A stretch of DNA of 64,000 bases, from positions 813,898 to 877,897 of the forward strand of contig NZ_KN266207.1 in assembly GCF_000766945.1 (NCBI RefSeq), read 5' to 3'. This stretch comes from Cellvibrio mixtus subsp. mixtus J3-8 (GTDB lineage Bacteria; Pseudomonadota; Gammaproteobacteria; Pseudomonadales; Cellvibrionaceae). Under the pieces are notes generated by a model. It searched no databases, was not told the DNA's origin, and saw nothing but the letters and a program-made list of their open reading frames with translations. Both the position numbers and the translations under genes were made by a program. Shown here in pieces: positions 30,101-36,844 of the stretch (within the stretch, counting starts at the first letter, position 1; every line of letters starts with the position of its first letter).

Positions 30101-33100
30101 CGGCACAACCCGTTATTGATACGCTTTCTGCAACCGCTATCAAAGCACAGGGCACTTATTTAATCACTGGTGGTTTGGGCAAACTGGGATTGGTTATCGC
30201 TCGCTACCTGCTTAGCCAAAAGCCCGTTAATCTGGTGTTGGTAGGGCGCTCGGCAATTTCCGCTGAAGGCCAGAATATTATCAATGCTCTTGAAGTCGAC
30301 GGAGCAACAGTTGTTTATCGCGCGGCAGATACTGCCAATGCAGAATCTACCAATCAATTAATTGCTAATGTGTTGGAACAATTTGGCCATATCAATGGAA
30401 TTTTCCACAGCGCGGGTCTCGCCACCGAGCAAAATTTGCTGCAACAAGATGCGGTGGCATTCGCAGAAATATTAAAGCCAAAACTTCTGGGCAGTCGTTG
30501 GTTGGATGAAGCAACTGTAAGTCTTGATCTCGATTTCTTTATCCTTTTCTCATCTATTTCCGCGGTGGTCGGCGATTTGGGTTCGGGCAGCTACGCCTGT
30601 GCAAACCGTTATCTCGATGCGTTTGCAGAATATCGCCAGCAATTGGTTGCGGCGGGGTTGCGGCGTGGCTTGAGTCTGTCAATCAACTGGCCGTTGTGGG
30701 CGGAAGGTGGTATGACAATTCCACCGGAACAACAAGCACTGTTTGAATTTTCCGGTATCCAGCCATTAACGGAAGCCGATGGTTTACTCGCGCTGGAGAC
30801 GCTGTTATCGCTCGGTTGGAGCAATGCGTTGGTAGCAGCCGGTGATCCGCAGAAACTGAAACATTATTTACGGGTTCATAGTAGCGACGACGAAATGAAT
30901 GTTGCTGCTGGAATGAATGTTATTAGCAAACCCGTTGAATCTGCATCTGTACATTCTTTGCCGGTAGCCATTGCTCGCGTCGCTGCACCGGAATCCATTC
31001 ATGTTGCTGCAAAAACAACGTCATCCACCAGCGCCGCCGATGATGTTGTACATGAATATCTGCGCGATAAGCTGGCCACGATTGCCAAACTGGATAAAGA
31101 CAAAATTGTTGTCACCCACAGTTTCGAGCGCATGGGGCTTGACTCGGTAATGCTGATGGAATTGCAAAGCAGTATTAAGGAGGATTTTCCCAAACTTTCA
31201 AAAACGGTACTGTTTGAACAGGATACTCCCGGCAAACTCGCTACATTTTTGCAGTCGAACTATCCGGATCTGGTTGCAGCGCAATTTGGATTGGAAACAA
31301 TCGAACACGCTAATACGCCAACCCATTTACAAGCACAAAAGAGTGTACCGGTTTCGCAATCCACACCTATTTCAAGTTCAAAAATAGCTCCACACATTAA
31401 TTCACCGGTTTCAGCGCCTGCAAGTAATTTAACAACTACTGCGCCGGTATTTGACACACGTTTCTCAAGCAATCCGCTATCAGTCGTTACATCTACGCTT
31501 CCTGTCCGCCGCAAAAAAGTTGCAGTGATAGGGATGGCGGGGCGCTTCCCTAAAAGCAGCGACCTTACCGAATTCTGGAACAATATCGCCGGTGCGGTAA
31601 ATACGGTTGAAACTATTCCGGCAGAGCGTTGGAACGCTGAAGACCATTACGCTCCGCGCGTTGATCGTGTTATTGATCGCGCCAATAGCAAATGGGGCGG
31701 ATTCATCGATGACCTCGATGGTTTTGATCCGGAATTCTTCCGCATCACTAAAGACGATGCCTGCAGGATGGACCCGCAAGTGAAACTTGCATTGGAAAGT
31801 GCCTGGGGCGCCCTGGAAGATTCCGGTTACACACCGGCTGGATTGGGTAGCCGCCGCGTAGGTGTATTTGTTGGCACCATGAGCGATGATTTTTCGCGTG
31901 TAGTGCACGATGCGTATCGCGAGCAACAAAAATATTTGGGTGCGGGCCATGTGGCCAGTGATATCGCTAATCGCTTGTCATTCTTCCTGGACGTGAATGG
32001 TCCAAGCATGTCGGTACAAACGGCTTGTTCTTCCTCTGCGGTTGCACTGCATTTAGCGCGCAATGCCATTATTAATGGCGAATGTGATTACGCACTTGCC
32101 GGTGGTGTAAATATCAGCGTCCATCCGGGTAAATACCTGATGCTGCAAGATATGCGTGTGCTTTCACCCGATGGTCGCGAAGCTGCTTTTGATGAAGCTG
32201 CAAACGGTCTTGTGCCCAGTGAAGGGGCGGGTATGGTGCTACTCAAGGATTACGATCAGGCGCTGGCTGATGGCGATAGCATTTATGGTGTTATTTCTGC
32301 CAGCAGCACCAGTCACTCCGGTACGGGTGCGGGGCAATTCCTGCCCAATCTGCAAGTCATGGCGCAAACGGCAATTGATGCAATTGCCGGGTCAGAAATC
32401 GACGCAAATGACATCACCTACATCGAGTGCCACGGTACCGGCACTGCATTGGGTGATCCGATTGAAATGAAAGCCATGGAATTGGCCATCAAAAATTTTA
32501 CCCAAACCAACCGTTATTGTGCGCTTGGCACCAAAGCCAATTTCGGTCACATGGAAGCGGCGTCGGGTATTTGCTCCCTCATTAAAGTCTTGCTTGCCAT
32601 GAAGCAAGGCGTTGTTGCTCCTTGTGCAAACCTGAATGAAGTAAATGCAGTGTATGAGCAGGAACACTCTCCGTTCATTTTGCCAACCACGCTTACGGCA
32701 TGGGAAAAAGGAAAGAATGGTCGTTTTAATGCGGGCATTAATTCCTTCGGTATGGGCGGCAGCAATGTGTTTTTGGTAGTAAGCTCCGAGCCGGAAATTG
32801 TGCGTCAGCCTGAACAGTCGGCACGCACAGAAACATTGCCAATTCTTTTCTCGGCAGCTTCACCAGTGCAATTAAAAAATTATGTGCAATCTGCCGTAGC
32901 GTTTTTCAGTCGCGATGAACATCGCCAGCACTCCTTGCGCGATCTGGCGTACACCAGCCAGGTTGGTCGTGTTGCTTGTGCATATCGCGTTGCACTTCTC
33001 GCCAGTTCCATCGAAGAGTTTTTAACAAAAGCACAACACTGGATTGAGTCAGGGCGTGCAGAAAACAATTCTATTTATCAAGGTAACCTGCAAGATCCAG

Positions 33101-34224
33101 CGGCGAGCCTGATTGAAAAATTATTGGCCGATGCCGCAGGCCAAGAATATTTACGCACGCAAACACTAGAAAAAAATATCGCAAACCTCGCATCTATGTG
33201 GGTGGTAGGTGCTGCGCCTCAATGGGCTTTATTGTACGGCGATTCCTTACCGCGCCGTATCTCTATGCCCGGTTACCCTTATGCACGTATTAATACCAAC
33301 CTGCGTGAATATTCCGGTTATAACGCAAATGCCAAACCACTTGTAAGCAGAGCGGAGTTGCCCTCCATTGTTGAGGCCGGGCCAGTAATTGATGTTGTGG
33401 AAGGCCATTGGTATTTGGCGGCACGCGATGATCTCAATATCGCCGAATTGGTTGTGGGAATGGAAGATCGATTCTCCAATTATATTTTTGGTGGTGAACA
33501 GTGGAAGCGCCAGTATTGGGATGATTACCTGGGTTCGTTTAATGAGTTGTCCGACGACCAACGTCATGCAACACAAGGGCAAACAGCAGTTGTTGAAACG
33601 CTGCAACTGGATCCGCAACTAGTGCGCAATCTGCAAGCATTTACGCAGCAACACCACATTGAATTGGAAACTGTATTGATTGCGTCCTTTGGTTTGTTGC
33701 TCTCACGCCTTGAAAGCAATCGCCATCATACGCAATTCGCTTGTCTTTCCAGTGGCCATGCGTGTGCGATGCCATTCCGGATTAAATCGCAAGTGCGCTT
33801 GTCCTGCCTTGATTGGCTCAGGGTTGTTCAAACGGAGCGCCTGATTAAATTTACTGCACGCGAATTATTGAATGAAAGTTTGGCTAATTGGAATCCGGAT
33901 AATTTCTATCACAGCCAGCTGAATTTCTTCCCAAGCGTGGATAGTGCTGAGCAATATCGGGTACGCGATTGTGTTATTGATCACGAGTGCGTGAATCGCC
34001 TGGATATCCATGCAAACAGTGCAGAAATCGTGATGAGTTTGCACTGTCCGGCGCAGGAATTTTTAGGCCATCCGTTAACTGACATCTTGCAATTCCTCCA
34101 GGGCTTCCTCAGTGGTATCGCCAGTAATCCAACACGCAATCCCGCTGCACTCGCATTGCGCAGTAATAAAGAAAGCAAACGTAATTTTATGTCCATAGTA
34201 GATGACCAGGGAAGCAAGCGTTGA
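18172..34224 (+). CDS. Trans-AT polyketide synthase: KS-DH-KR-ACP, KS-DH-ACP3, KS-DH-KR-ACP, KS-half C
   Basis: The product is 5350 residues; ATG 18172 follows GGGAAGA with 8-base spacing. Module 1: KS1 1-430 (C171, H306, H352), DH 625-910 (H654 in HxxxGxxxxP, D830), KR 1180-1365 (T-G-G-L-G-A-L-G, S1313, Y1326, I-E-D at the LDD position, B-type-like), ACP S1483. Module 2: KS2 (C1755, H1890, H1928), DH (H2223, D2398; the Gly of HxxxGxxxxP is Glu), no KR, ACPs S2556 and S2669, then a third with D2782 instead of Ser. Module 3: KS3 (C3033, H3168, H3212), DH (H3504 with a 3-residue insertion before Pro, D3674), KR (T3999 region, Y4141, no LDD Asp), ACP S4325. Module 4: KS4 (C4619, H4754, H4793), then the C-terminal half of a condensation domain (about 5080-5330). 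There is no AT, ER, loading domain or thioesterase. Malonyl units must come from the separate tandem-AT protein. Confidence 0.95.
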   Translation: MRIAIIGLSCKFPQANSVNEFWENLIGQKSSVSEIPAFRWDWRNYWGDPKQEKNKTFSKWAGFVNDVDAFDAAFFGLLPKVATTMDPQQRLMLELAWACLEDAGIAPSNLRRSKTGVFCGVFNHDYKELQERSHSEIEAHYSTGLAANVIANRISHFFDFRGPSFPIDTACSSSLNAIHSGIQALEQGDCDVALAGGVNLILTPSRHIAFSKMGMLSPTGECNTFDDGANGYVRGEGAAFILMKPLQKAIDDGDAIYGVIRGSAINHCGATYTLTYPSAEAQAEVIIAAHNAADVPVQSVNYVEAHGTGTPKGDPIEIEGLTRAYSTLAEQQSIALENIRCGLSAVKTNIGHAEAAAGIAGLLKVLMSFKHNTLAPLRNFQQVNHRIDLSGSPFYVVDKPTEWTPALSSRAGNKKVKKTEPLRAGISSFGFGGTNAHIIVEQSPNREIPARQERPAYLVVLSAKVAESLAEYKQRLIYWLQADGQHEHVQDISAGLALGRDAMPVRAAYVVKTTAELLALLQQEISTNNLLHSTVNTDDIDAIASLSSQADLLSQALATDEQSVESYQQSLVQLKDLFLAGAMINYSALFAGSIKRLHLPTYAFVKERYWIASGETVASDISALHPLLHQNTSTLEEQSFSSNFNGDEFFLRDHQVQGKKIMPAAAYIEMACAAFKHALPQQHDTQRSIELRNLFFVRPFIADGEVSSLSLKLFADTPPADLPHVKAYVNFDAVSGFERAVVDTNCNGTIYALEGGAPDINPVHISQELESYSAADVYSFLSTLNFDYGDTHQSIVTLKTDGSDIFAELTLPSALINSHRDYLLHPSLVDGALQAVVAIQAGLGRESTGKTFLPFAIDAISVYKPLAVSAVARISASTNSKRTETSNLRFDIDFFNLTDNEPEPTPCVSIRGLNCRESLAPGAGIAHAATLESTEFVTGNESYYAPYWSLTDRPVAPLQIRQLLVMGNDGVEEVAKTLRNSAAFSGVEIQSLAVTHNTFNADGLDCQVASLNLENYEVLVAQWKQQNRLPDGLLIVHDQSAWDISSDSISTQPTVFAENIFLLIKACFKAVRKLRITSVVEGDVNSFKPLQQGLSGFYKSIRLEKPTYSGRVVLFDHVDFSSASFISRLVQELANDDTRVDLAYQQGKAYAREFLPFADYAKHRKLSTDITTGGFKQAGNYIITGGLGALGMLVAGHLIKAYQANVYLTGRSAPDESRLAQLQSLCDTGGSVVYWQGDIANVDQLKAHIATINEQGLGVNGVIHSAGVIEDNFLIKKELSAFQRVLAPKINGTLALDLATRDQPLDVFVLFSSVTGIFGNLGQCDYGYGNSFEDYFSHYRNHLQNSGLRKGVSVSLNWPYWKEGGMQLGEKEEEILFKNFGITPLSNASGLAALEFAVHYGISQLAVLEGNQEKVRDVLGIDAQRYPVNAITTAVSANSSSADAGDIKEKVAAHLIAIFSKALNVPVERFDLRSSFQSFGFDSVVMIDMVNLLEKEFSGLPKTLFFEYQNIEELAGFIASEYSQQFAATKPVNEQQADVISIDNVNAKSAEVRGSRFIASVKAGEAPQGQLHHTQFGDDDVVIIGISGRFPEAESVTEFWDNLKAGRDCIREVPAERNWDMENLFSPGNTALGSTYGKWGGFLKSVDQFDPLFFNISPKEAEEMDPHERLFLEVACQAIADAGYRPEKLAPARGVHESPVGVYAGMMWGDYHLYGMDTNAPSEMGNPRSFYWATANRVSYQFNFSGPSITIDTACSSSITAIHMACDALKKGEIDAAIAGGVNLSLHPLKYTLLSNLRFLSSDGRCRSFGVGGDGYVPAEAVGAVILKRKSDALRDGDHIYGVIRSTAVNHGGRTSGFTVPNPNRQAALIKDAIHTAGVDARDISYVEAHGTGTSLGDPIEIAGLTKAFAQGETGYCAIGSAKSNIGHAEAAAGVAGLIKILLQMQHQKIAPSLHSQALNPYAKIDSSPFVVQQQLGDWNLSGTAQKRIAALSSFGAGGANGHLIVEEFIAQPQTRSFQGPVLVILSARKESSLLAMVDELRSSIRATPVALQDLSYTLQTGRVALEIGCTLLVNSLVELDEQLTRIIDGQNTTNIRWGKRTRNSPQQPNKSGEAKAFEAKALEAALQSRDWNVLAEFWMAGIDVPWDALYLNQPLQRVSLPGYSFDRSRFWIDHAPLGNKTGTSGRRSVANIAPLVDRNISTLDTPAFETTLVATASYLNDHRIGETCVLPGVAYVEMVLEAIGQFVGDREILGVANVQWLRPVIVEDVPVTLKTSFYAGQDGIEFEIQRADVNEQGVCCQGELVVGEFSGSARLQQFRAQNSSTIKTQINKVKNSGQHLDFEEINRQFAAMGFNFGESFQVIKKINFTTDMAVGELVLSGNQSVADGFMFYPALLDGAIRCTIAINGFANKQPGMPLPVGLAKLVVHGRLDNDCYVFAQTVATNGARSRYDVYVFDKADQVIASLIGFEVQWVAHLAGTRPLKSPVVNSTKVAAAAKHNEIAVTRTGVSVAAPTARERAEQALSYIVGLIATVSKVPAAQISPDLALERYGIDSVMIMAMNEKLREKFGNDIPQTLFFEYQNAAELAEYFAENYGDQFAPAATPEAITGVGISSSAAQSQTQPAAISPVNAEAAVIAFLIKSLADVTKLAPDDIDPEVALEKYGVDSVMIMAMNEKIATVFGDQVPRTLFFEYQDVASMAGYFVENHSADITAALLPQTTTTPEVATASAQEPAATDLQRVAAIARLSRTDILQILATELSLPALPDDLTKSLATVGLDDVSAMRISARLGKYFAVDNLPSLFGIPSIQTLLDQLLPAEKIPATMPQTVVENLAPVTPAVALSSGTSKKRSPLWARQPEREEEIAIVGLAGRYPRANTPQEFWEHLAQGQDLIVEIPESRWDYRKDFSADRTEKGKTYSKWGGFLERIDAFDPEFFKITQRDAEKADPQERIFLETSWECFEDAGYPRAVLKQQKVGVFVGVMWGMYQHIDVSDQQRTRFGRPTSAFSSIANRVSYTFDLQGPSLALDTMCSSSITAIHLACQSIRNGDCEMALAGGVNLTSHPIKYQWLSQEQFLASDGRCRAFGEGGSGYVPGEGAGAVLLKPLSRALADGDHIYGLIRASALNHGGKTNGYTVPNQKAQTSVINHALARAGWNPESISYIEAHGTGTSLGDPIEVAGLTRALNDAAGGNLRADFKCDIGSVKTNIGHLESAAGIAALTKVLMQLKHQKIAPSLHSTELNKNINFNLTPLRVPQQLKTWDAEYPRRAGISSFGAGGSNAHMLIEEYNQPLPAPVLGSQPVFVLLSADDEQRLTAYAQRLSAWLDDQPTDVHFLHRLAYSTQVSRDHLQSRIAVLVNNIAELKDALQQYLDANTHPALFVAAQDHTGSLNSIMEADERAQLLDRVLAKQQWTRLASLWVSSLDIDWPALHLQLFPQSDTGYLRKLPLPAKPFMHRRVWVEEAGEQLPAQGLHPLIDQNRSTLFEQRYAKTFTGKEFYLADHIVNTGEPRVILPGVAYLELVRACAEQAVAGQYPVRNLRNLMWATPIEIQGAELEVFVRITPKGEQINFEVFAEHPTHQVFCQGEVVYGNGDASEDQWLDIDSLSGSVIEHDVHNTIYREFHQMGFHYGPAYRVTQTRYRLAGQSALSELQLPPQLIADSSSFKLHPSLLDAALRTGLAADFAAGTLPDYPIVPFAVDDVEIHHPLEPRCFAFARKIPTATGGNESLRKYEIQVINPDGKLLVKFNNFTARAFGRDATQIKPGVYPYQLLPAPAPVAGQVARRRVLAFGLSSELEQQIASAGKVQVLSVRSGESNQFAIPGNDAGVYPQLLNVDKHTALEELLAELRNHQRLPDGVFYHASNTTDLDVLPPAPLADLRRIFLAFEQVQPLTAYKLVFSHNGEPGWQTVLNSCVAGFAKSLLAINHRLRMLTLAIEDESDNALTAVRLLAEMQSDNSAEEIYYRAGERLLRQLAPAQPVIDTLSATAIKAQGTYLITGGLGKLGLVIARYLLSQKPVNLVLVGRSAISAEGQNIINALEVDGATVVYRAADTANAESTNQLIANVLEQFGHINGIFHSAGLATEQNLLQQDAVAFAEILKPKLLGSRWLDEATVSLDLDFFILFSSISAVVGDLGSGSYACANRYLDAFAEYRQQLVAAGLRRGLSLSINWPLWAEGGMTIPPEQQALFEFSGIQPLTEADGLLALETLLSLGWSNALVAAGDPQKLKHYLRVHSSDDEMNVAAGMNVISKPVESASVHSLPVAIARVAAPESIHVAAKTTSSTSAADDVVHEYLRDKLATIAKLDKDKIVVTHSFERMGLDSVMLMELQSSIKEDFPKLSKTVLFEQDTPGKLATFLQSNYPDLVAAQFGLETIEHANTPTHLQAQKSVPVSQSTPISSSKIAPHINSPVSAPASNLTTTAPVFDTRFSSNPLSVVTSTLPVRRKKVAVIGMAGRFPKSSDLTEFWNNIAGAVNTVETIPAERWNAEDHYAPRVDRVIDRANSKWGGFIDDLDGFDPEFFRITKDDACRMDPQVKLALESAWGALEDSGYTPAGLGSRRVGVFVGTMSDDFSRVVHDAYREQQKYLGAGHVASDIANRLSFFLDVNGPSMSVQTACSSSAVALHLARNAIINGECDYALAGGVNISVHPGKYLMLQDMRVLSPDGREAAFDEAANGLVPSEGAGMVLLKDYDQALADGDSIYGVISASSTSHSGTGAGQFLPNLQVMAQTAIDAIAGSEIDANDITYIECHGTGTALGDPIEMKAMELAIKNFTQTNRYCALGTKANFGHMEAASGICSLIKVLLAMKQGVVAPCANLNEVNAVYEQEHSPFILPTTLTAWEKGKNGRFNAGINSFGMGGSNVFLVVSSEPEIVRQPEQSARTETLPILFSAASPVQLKNYVQSAVAFFSRDEHRQHSLRDLAYTSQVGRVACAYRVALLASSIEEFLTKAQHWIESGRAENNSIYQGNLQDPAASLIEKLLADAAGQEYLRTQTLEKNIANLASMWVVGAAPQWALLYGDSLPRRISMPGYPYARINTNLREYSGYNANAKPLVSRAELPSIVEAGPVIDVVEGHWYLAARDDLNIAELVVGMEDRFSNYIFGGEQWKRQYWDDYLGSFNELSDDQRHATQGQTAVVETLQLDPQLVRNLQAFTQQHHIELETVLIASFGLLLSRLESNRHHTQFACLSSGHACAMPFRIKSQVRLSCLDWLRVVQTERLIKFTARELLNESLANWNPDNFYHSQLNFFPSVDSAEQYRVRDCVIDHECVNRLDIHANSAEIVMSLHCPAQEFLGHPLTDILQFLQGFLSGIASNPTRNPAALALRSNKESKRNFMSIVDDQGSKR
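25690..26620 (+). repeat. Three tandem carrier domains in PKS module 2, third one dead
   Basis: Three ACP domains follow each other with the same 113-residue (339-base) period measured at the modification site: S2556 (codon 25837), S2669 (codon 26176) and D2782 (codon 26515). The first two share Y-G-[IV]-D-S-V-M-I-M-A-M-N-E-K. The third keeps G-L-D-D-V-S-A-M but has Asp where Ser is needed, so it cannot carry phosphopantetheine. The even spacing suggests origin by in-frame duplication followed by decay of the third copy. Confidence 0.88.
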
Positions 34225-35231
34225 TGAAAGTATTAATAACTGGCGGTAACGGATTTGTGGGTCTGAATATCGTAGACGCATTAGTAGAGCAGGGGCATGA
34301 AGTCACTGCATTGGTGCGCGCCAAATCCAATCGTGAATTTCTTAAGCAATTTCCCGTCAAGGTAGTAAGCGGTGATTTGCGCGATAAGAAAAAATTAGCC
34401 GGGTTGTTTAGTGAAGTGGATGCGGTTATTCACACGGCAGGAATTACCAGCTGCAATCCGGGTGATTTGCCACAGCTATTAGAAACCAATGCTGAATCGA
34501 CACGCAATGTATGCGATGCCTGTATTGACGCAAACGTAAAACGACTGGTGTTTACCAGCACTACCTCTACATTAGGTGCTACTAACGATAAAAATTTTGT
34601 TGCAGATGAGCAAACCATCCTCAATGGTTTTCGCGCTAAAAATCCCTATGGTATTTCCAAGCAGGTAGCTGAGCGTCACGTGCTCAATGCGGCGGATAAA
34701 GGTTTGAGCGCGGTTATTTTAAATCCCGCTGAAGTGATTGGTTCATTTGATTACAACTTGCAGTGGGGGCGCCTGGTGCTGGCTGTGGCATTTAATCAGC
34801 TGCCATTTGTTCCTCCCGGTGGTGCCAGTTTTTGCCATGCGGGTGAAGTGGGCAGGGCGCATGTAAATGCACTCACCCGTGGCCGCAGTGGGGAGAAATA
34901 TATTCTTGGTGGAATTAACACCAATATTAGAGCTTATATCGAAACCATCGAACAAAAGCTGGAAGCAAATGCAGATAAACCCGGTGGTAATTACTGGGTG
35001 AAATATGCAAACGCGTGGATGAATGAAAAATTTCCAGCCATCGTGCGTAACAAGCCGGCGGTGGAGGCATATCGGATGCGTGTATTTGGGGGGCATTATT
35101 ATTTCAGCTCCGCCAAAGCAGTAAAGGAACTTGATTATCGTGAAATTTCGTTGGAACAAATGGTAGGAGACGCTGTGCACTGGTACCAGTCTGCCGGCAT
35201 GATTCCTGCCAAAACTACTTTGGCTAATTAA
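34224..35231 (+). CDS. NAD(P)-dependent SDR reductase, 3-beta-HSD/epimerase type
   Basis: The product is 335 residues. The ATG at 34224 overlaps the PKS stop (TGATG), implying coupled translation. The extended short-chain dehydrogenase fold has the nucleotide motif T-G-G-N-G-F-V-G at the N-terminus, catalytic Y-G-I-S-K (YxxxK) and an upstream S-T-T-S-T. The family reduces or oxidises hydroxyl/keto groups, or acts on sugar nucleotides. Because it lies between the PKS and the alpha-oxoamine synthase, reduction of the alpha-amino ketone to an amino alcohol is the natural guess, comparable to 3-ketosphinganine reduction. The fold is sure; the substrate is inferred. Confidence 0.9.
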   Translation: MKVLITGGNGFVGLNIVDALVEQGHEVTALVRAKSNREFLKQFPVKVVSGDLRDKKKLAGLFSEVDAVIHTAGITSCNPGDLPQLLETNAESTRNVCDACIDANVKRLVFTSTTSTLGATNDKNFVADEQTILNGFRAKNPYGISKQVAERHVLNAADKGLSAVILNPAEVIGSFDYNLQWGRLVLAVAFNQLPFVPPGGASFCHAGEVGRAHVNALTRGRSGEKYILGGINTNIRAYIETIEQKLEANADKPGGNYWVKYANAWMNEKFPAIVRNKPAVEAYRMRVFGGHYYFSSAKAVKELDYREISLEQMVGDAVHWYQSAGMIPAKTTLAN

Positions 35232-35247
35232 CTACAAGGGTGAACAA

Positions 35248-36489
35248 ATGGATTCTCGGGGACTTATCGAACTTGAACGCATGCCGTTTAAAGATCGTCT
35301 GACAAAACAATATTCTTTTTATCTAAAGGAATTGGAAAATGGTTACATGATGGGCCGCGAAGGTTTTGGTCCTGTTGGCAAAACCATGAAATACAAGGAT
35401 CTGCACACTGACGAATTTCGCGAAGTTCTGGTGTTTGGTTCAAACAGTTATCTTGGATTTTCTGATCATCCTTATGTGAAAGAAAAAGTAAAAGAAGCTG
35501 TTGATCTCTACGGCATTGGCACCGGTGGTTCGCCGGCATTTTCCGGTTATACCCGCCAGCACAAAGAGCTGGAACTGCGCCTGGCAAAACTTGCGGGACA
35601 CGAAGATGCTGTGTTATTGCCCGGCGGTTACATGGCCAACCTGTGTTGGGTAAATGGTTTGATGAATAATAACGACATTATTATTTATGACAAAAACAGC
35701 CATGCCAGTGTTATCAATGCGATAAAAATGACCAGTGTTCCTTTCTATTCATTCGATCCTGACAATCTGGATGAATTCGAAAAGTTAATTGGCAAGATTC
35801 GCAGCCGTGTCGGCAATGAAAAACAAATTTTTTCTACCGTGGAAGGTGTTCGCTCTATTGACGGAAAAATTATTGAGCTGGCTCGTTATATTGAAATTTG
35901 CAAAGCCAACAACATCATCATTATTCTCGATGATGCCCATGGTTTGGGTACTGTTGGGGCTACCGGTAAAGGAACGCTGGAATATTTAAACCTGATTGGA
36001 CAAGTAGATTTGCGCATGTCCACCTGTAGTAAAGCCATTGGCGCACAAGGTGCATTCGTATCCGGCAGTAAAGAATTAATTTTCTTGTTACGCAATTTTT
36101 CCTACCCCTACGTGTTTACTTCCGGTTTGGCGCAACCAACGATTGCAGCCATTTCCGCAGCATTGGATCTGCTTGAAAACGAACCGCACCACGTACAGCA
36201 ACTGCATGCGAATGTTGCCTATATGCAAGATCGCCTGGAACAACGCGGATTTAAAATTATTCGCGGAGAGTCGGGGATTATTCCGGTATTTTTTGAACAG
36301 GATGGAGTAGTAAGGCTAATTAACAAGGAACTTTATCGTCGCGGTCTCTTCGCCAACATTATGGAATATCCAATGGTTCCTCCCGGGCTTGAACGGTTGC
36401 GTTTGTCAATCATGTCAATCCACACGAAGGAAGAAATGGATAGGGCAGTAGACATGATTTACGAAGCGTCGCGATTGGTTTGCAATTAA
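35248..36489 (+). CDS. PLP-dependent alpha-oxoamine synthase
   Basis: The product is 413 residues from ATG 35248, with AAGGG upstream. It is a fold-type I PLP enzyme of the KBL/BioF/SPT/HemA family. Visible sites are D-D-A-H-G-L-G (PLP-binding Asp and His) and the Schiff-base lysine K262 in S-T-C-S-K-A-I-G. Family members condense an amino acid with an acyl-CoA or acyl-ACP, with loss of CO2, to give an alpha-amino ketone. The adjacent discrete ACP and the ACP-less terminal KS4 of the PKS suggest it releases the polyketide from that ACP. Homologues in fumonisin, prodigiosin and saxitoxin pathways play a comparable role. The amino acid used cannot be read from the sequence. Confidence 0.93.
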   Translation: MDSRGLIELERMPFKDRLTKQYSFYLKELENGYMMGREGFGPVGKTMKYKDLHTDEFREVLVFGSNSYLGFSDHPYVKEKVKEAVDLYGIGTGGSPAFSGYTRQHKELELRLAKLAGHEDAVLLPGGYMANLCWVNGLMNNNDIIIYDKNSHASVINAIKMTSVPFYSFDPDNLDEFEKLIGKIRSRVGNEKQIFSTVEGVRSIDGKIIELARYIEICKANNIIIILDDAHGLGTVGATGKGTLEYLNLIGQVDLRMSTCSKAIGAQGAFVSGSKELIFLLRNFSYPYVFTSGLAQPTIAAISAALDLLENEPHHVQQLHANVAYMQDRLEQRGFKIIRGESGIIPVFFEQDGVVRLINKELYRRGLFANIMEYPMVPPGLERLRLSIMSIHTKEEMDRAVDMIYEASRLVCN

Positions 36490-36508
36490 TTCTAGAGGAG
36501 TCTTGGTT

Positions 36509-36769
36509 ATGAGTAGTGACAACATCGTCAATGCATTTTTTTCTGTGGTTAACAGTGTGAAAAAAACTGCGTTCACGGCCGATATCATCGGCCTGGATTT
36601 TCATTTGGGCGGAGACCTGGGCATTGACTCGCGCGAGATGCTTGAGATTTGGTATGACCTGGAAAAAACCTTGAATATTCATATTCCCGATGGTGAAAAG
36701 CGCGATCGTTACACCGTCCAGGACGTTATCGATTTATTGGAGCAAAAAGTCGAAACGGTACCTGTTTAA
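36509..36769 (+). CDS. Discrete acyl carrier protein
   Basis: The 86-residue single carrier domain starts at ATG 36509, with GAGGAG at 36495-36500. The modification site is S41 in L-G-I-D-S-R-E-M-L, and an acidic helix pattern follows. It lies 19 bases after the alpha-oxoamine synthase gene and before the tandem-AT gene. It is the only free carrier protein in the block, so it may hold the chain extended by KS4 and present it to the alpha-oxoamine synthase, or it may carry the starter acyl group for KS1. Both readings are inference. Confidence 0.92.
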   Translation: MSSDNIVNAFFSVVNSVKKTAFTADIIGLDFHLGGDLGIDSREMLEIWYDLEKTLNIHIPDGEKRDRYTVQDVIDLLEQKVETVPV

Positions 36770-36844
36770 GCAGGGGAAAACGAGTAACCCGAATTGTGAA
36801 TCGTCGTTTGTTAGGCGCGTACTTTTTTAATAATGGAAATTGCA

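Noticed and set aside
33400-34224. Frameshift hiding the missing half of the PKS C-terminal condensation domain
   Set aside because: No HHxxxDG or N-lobe sequence appears in other frames nearby, so truncation looks genuine.
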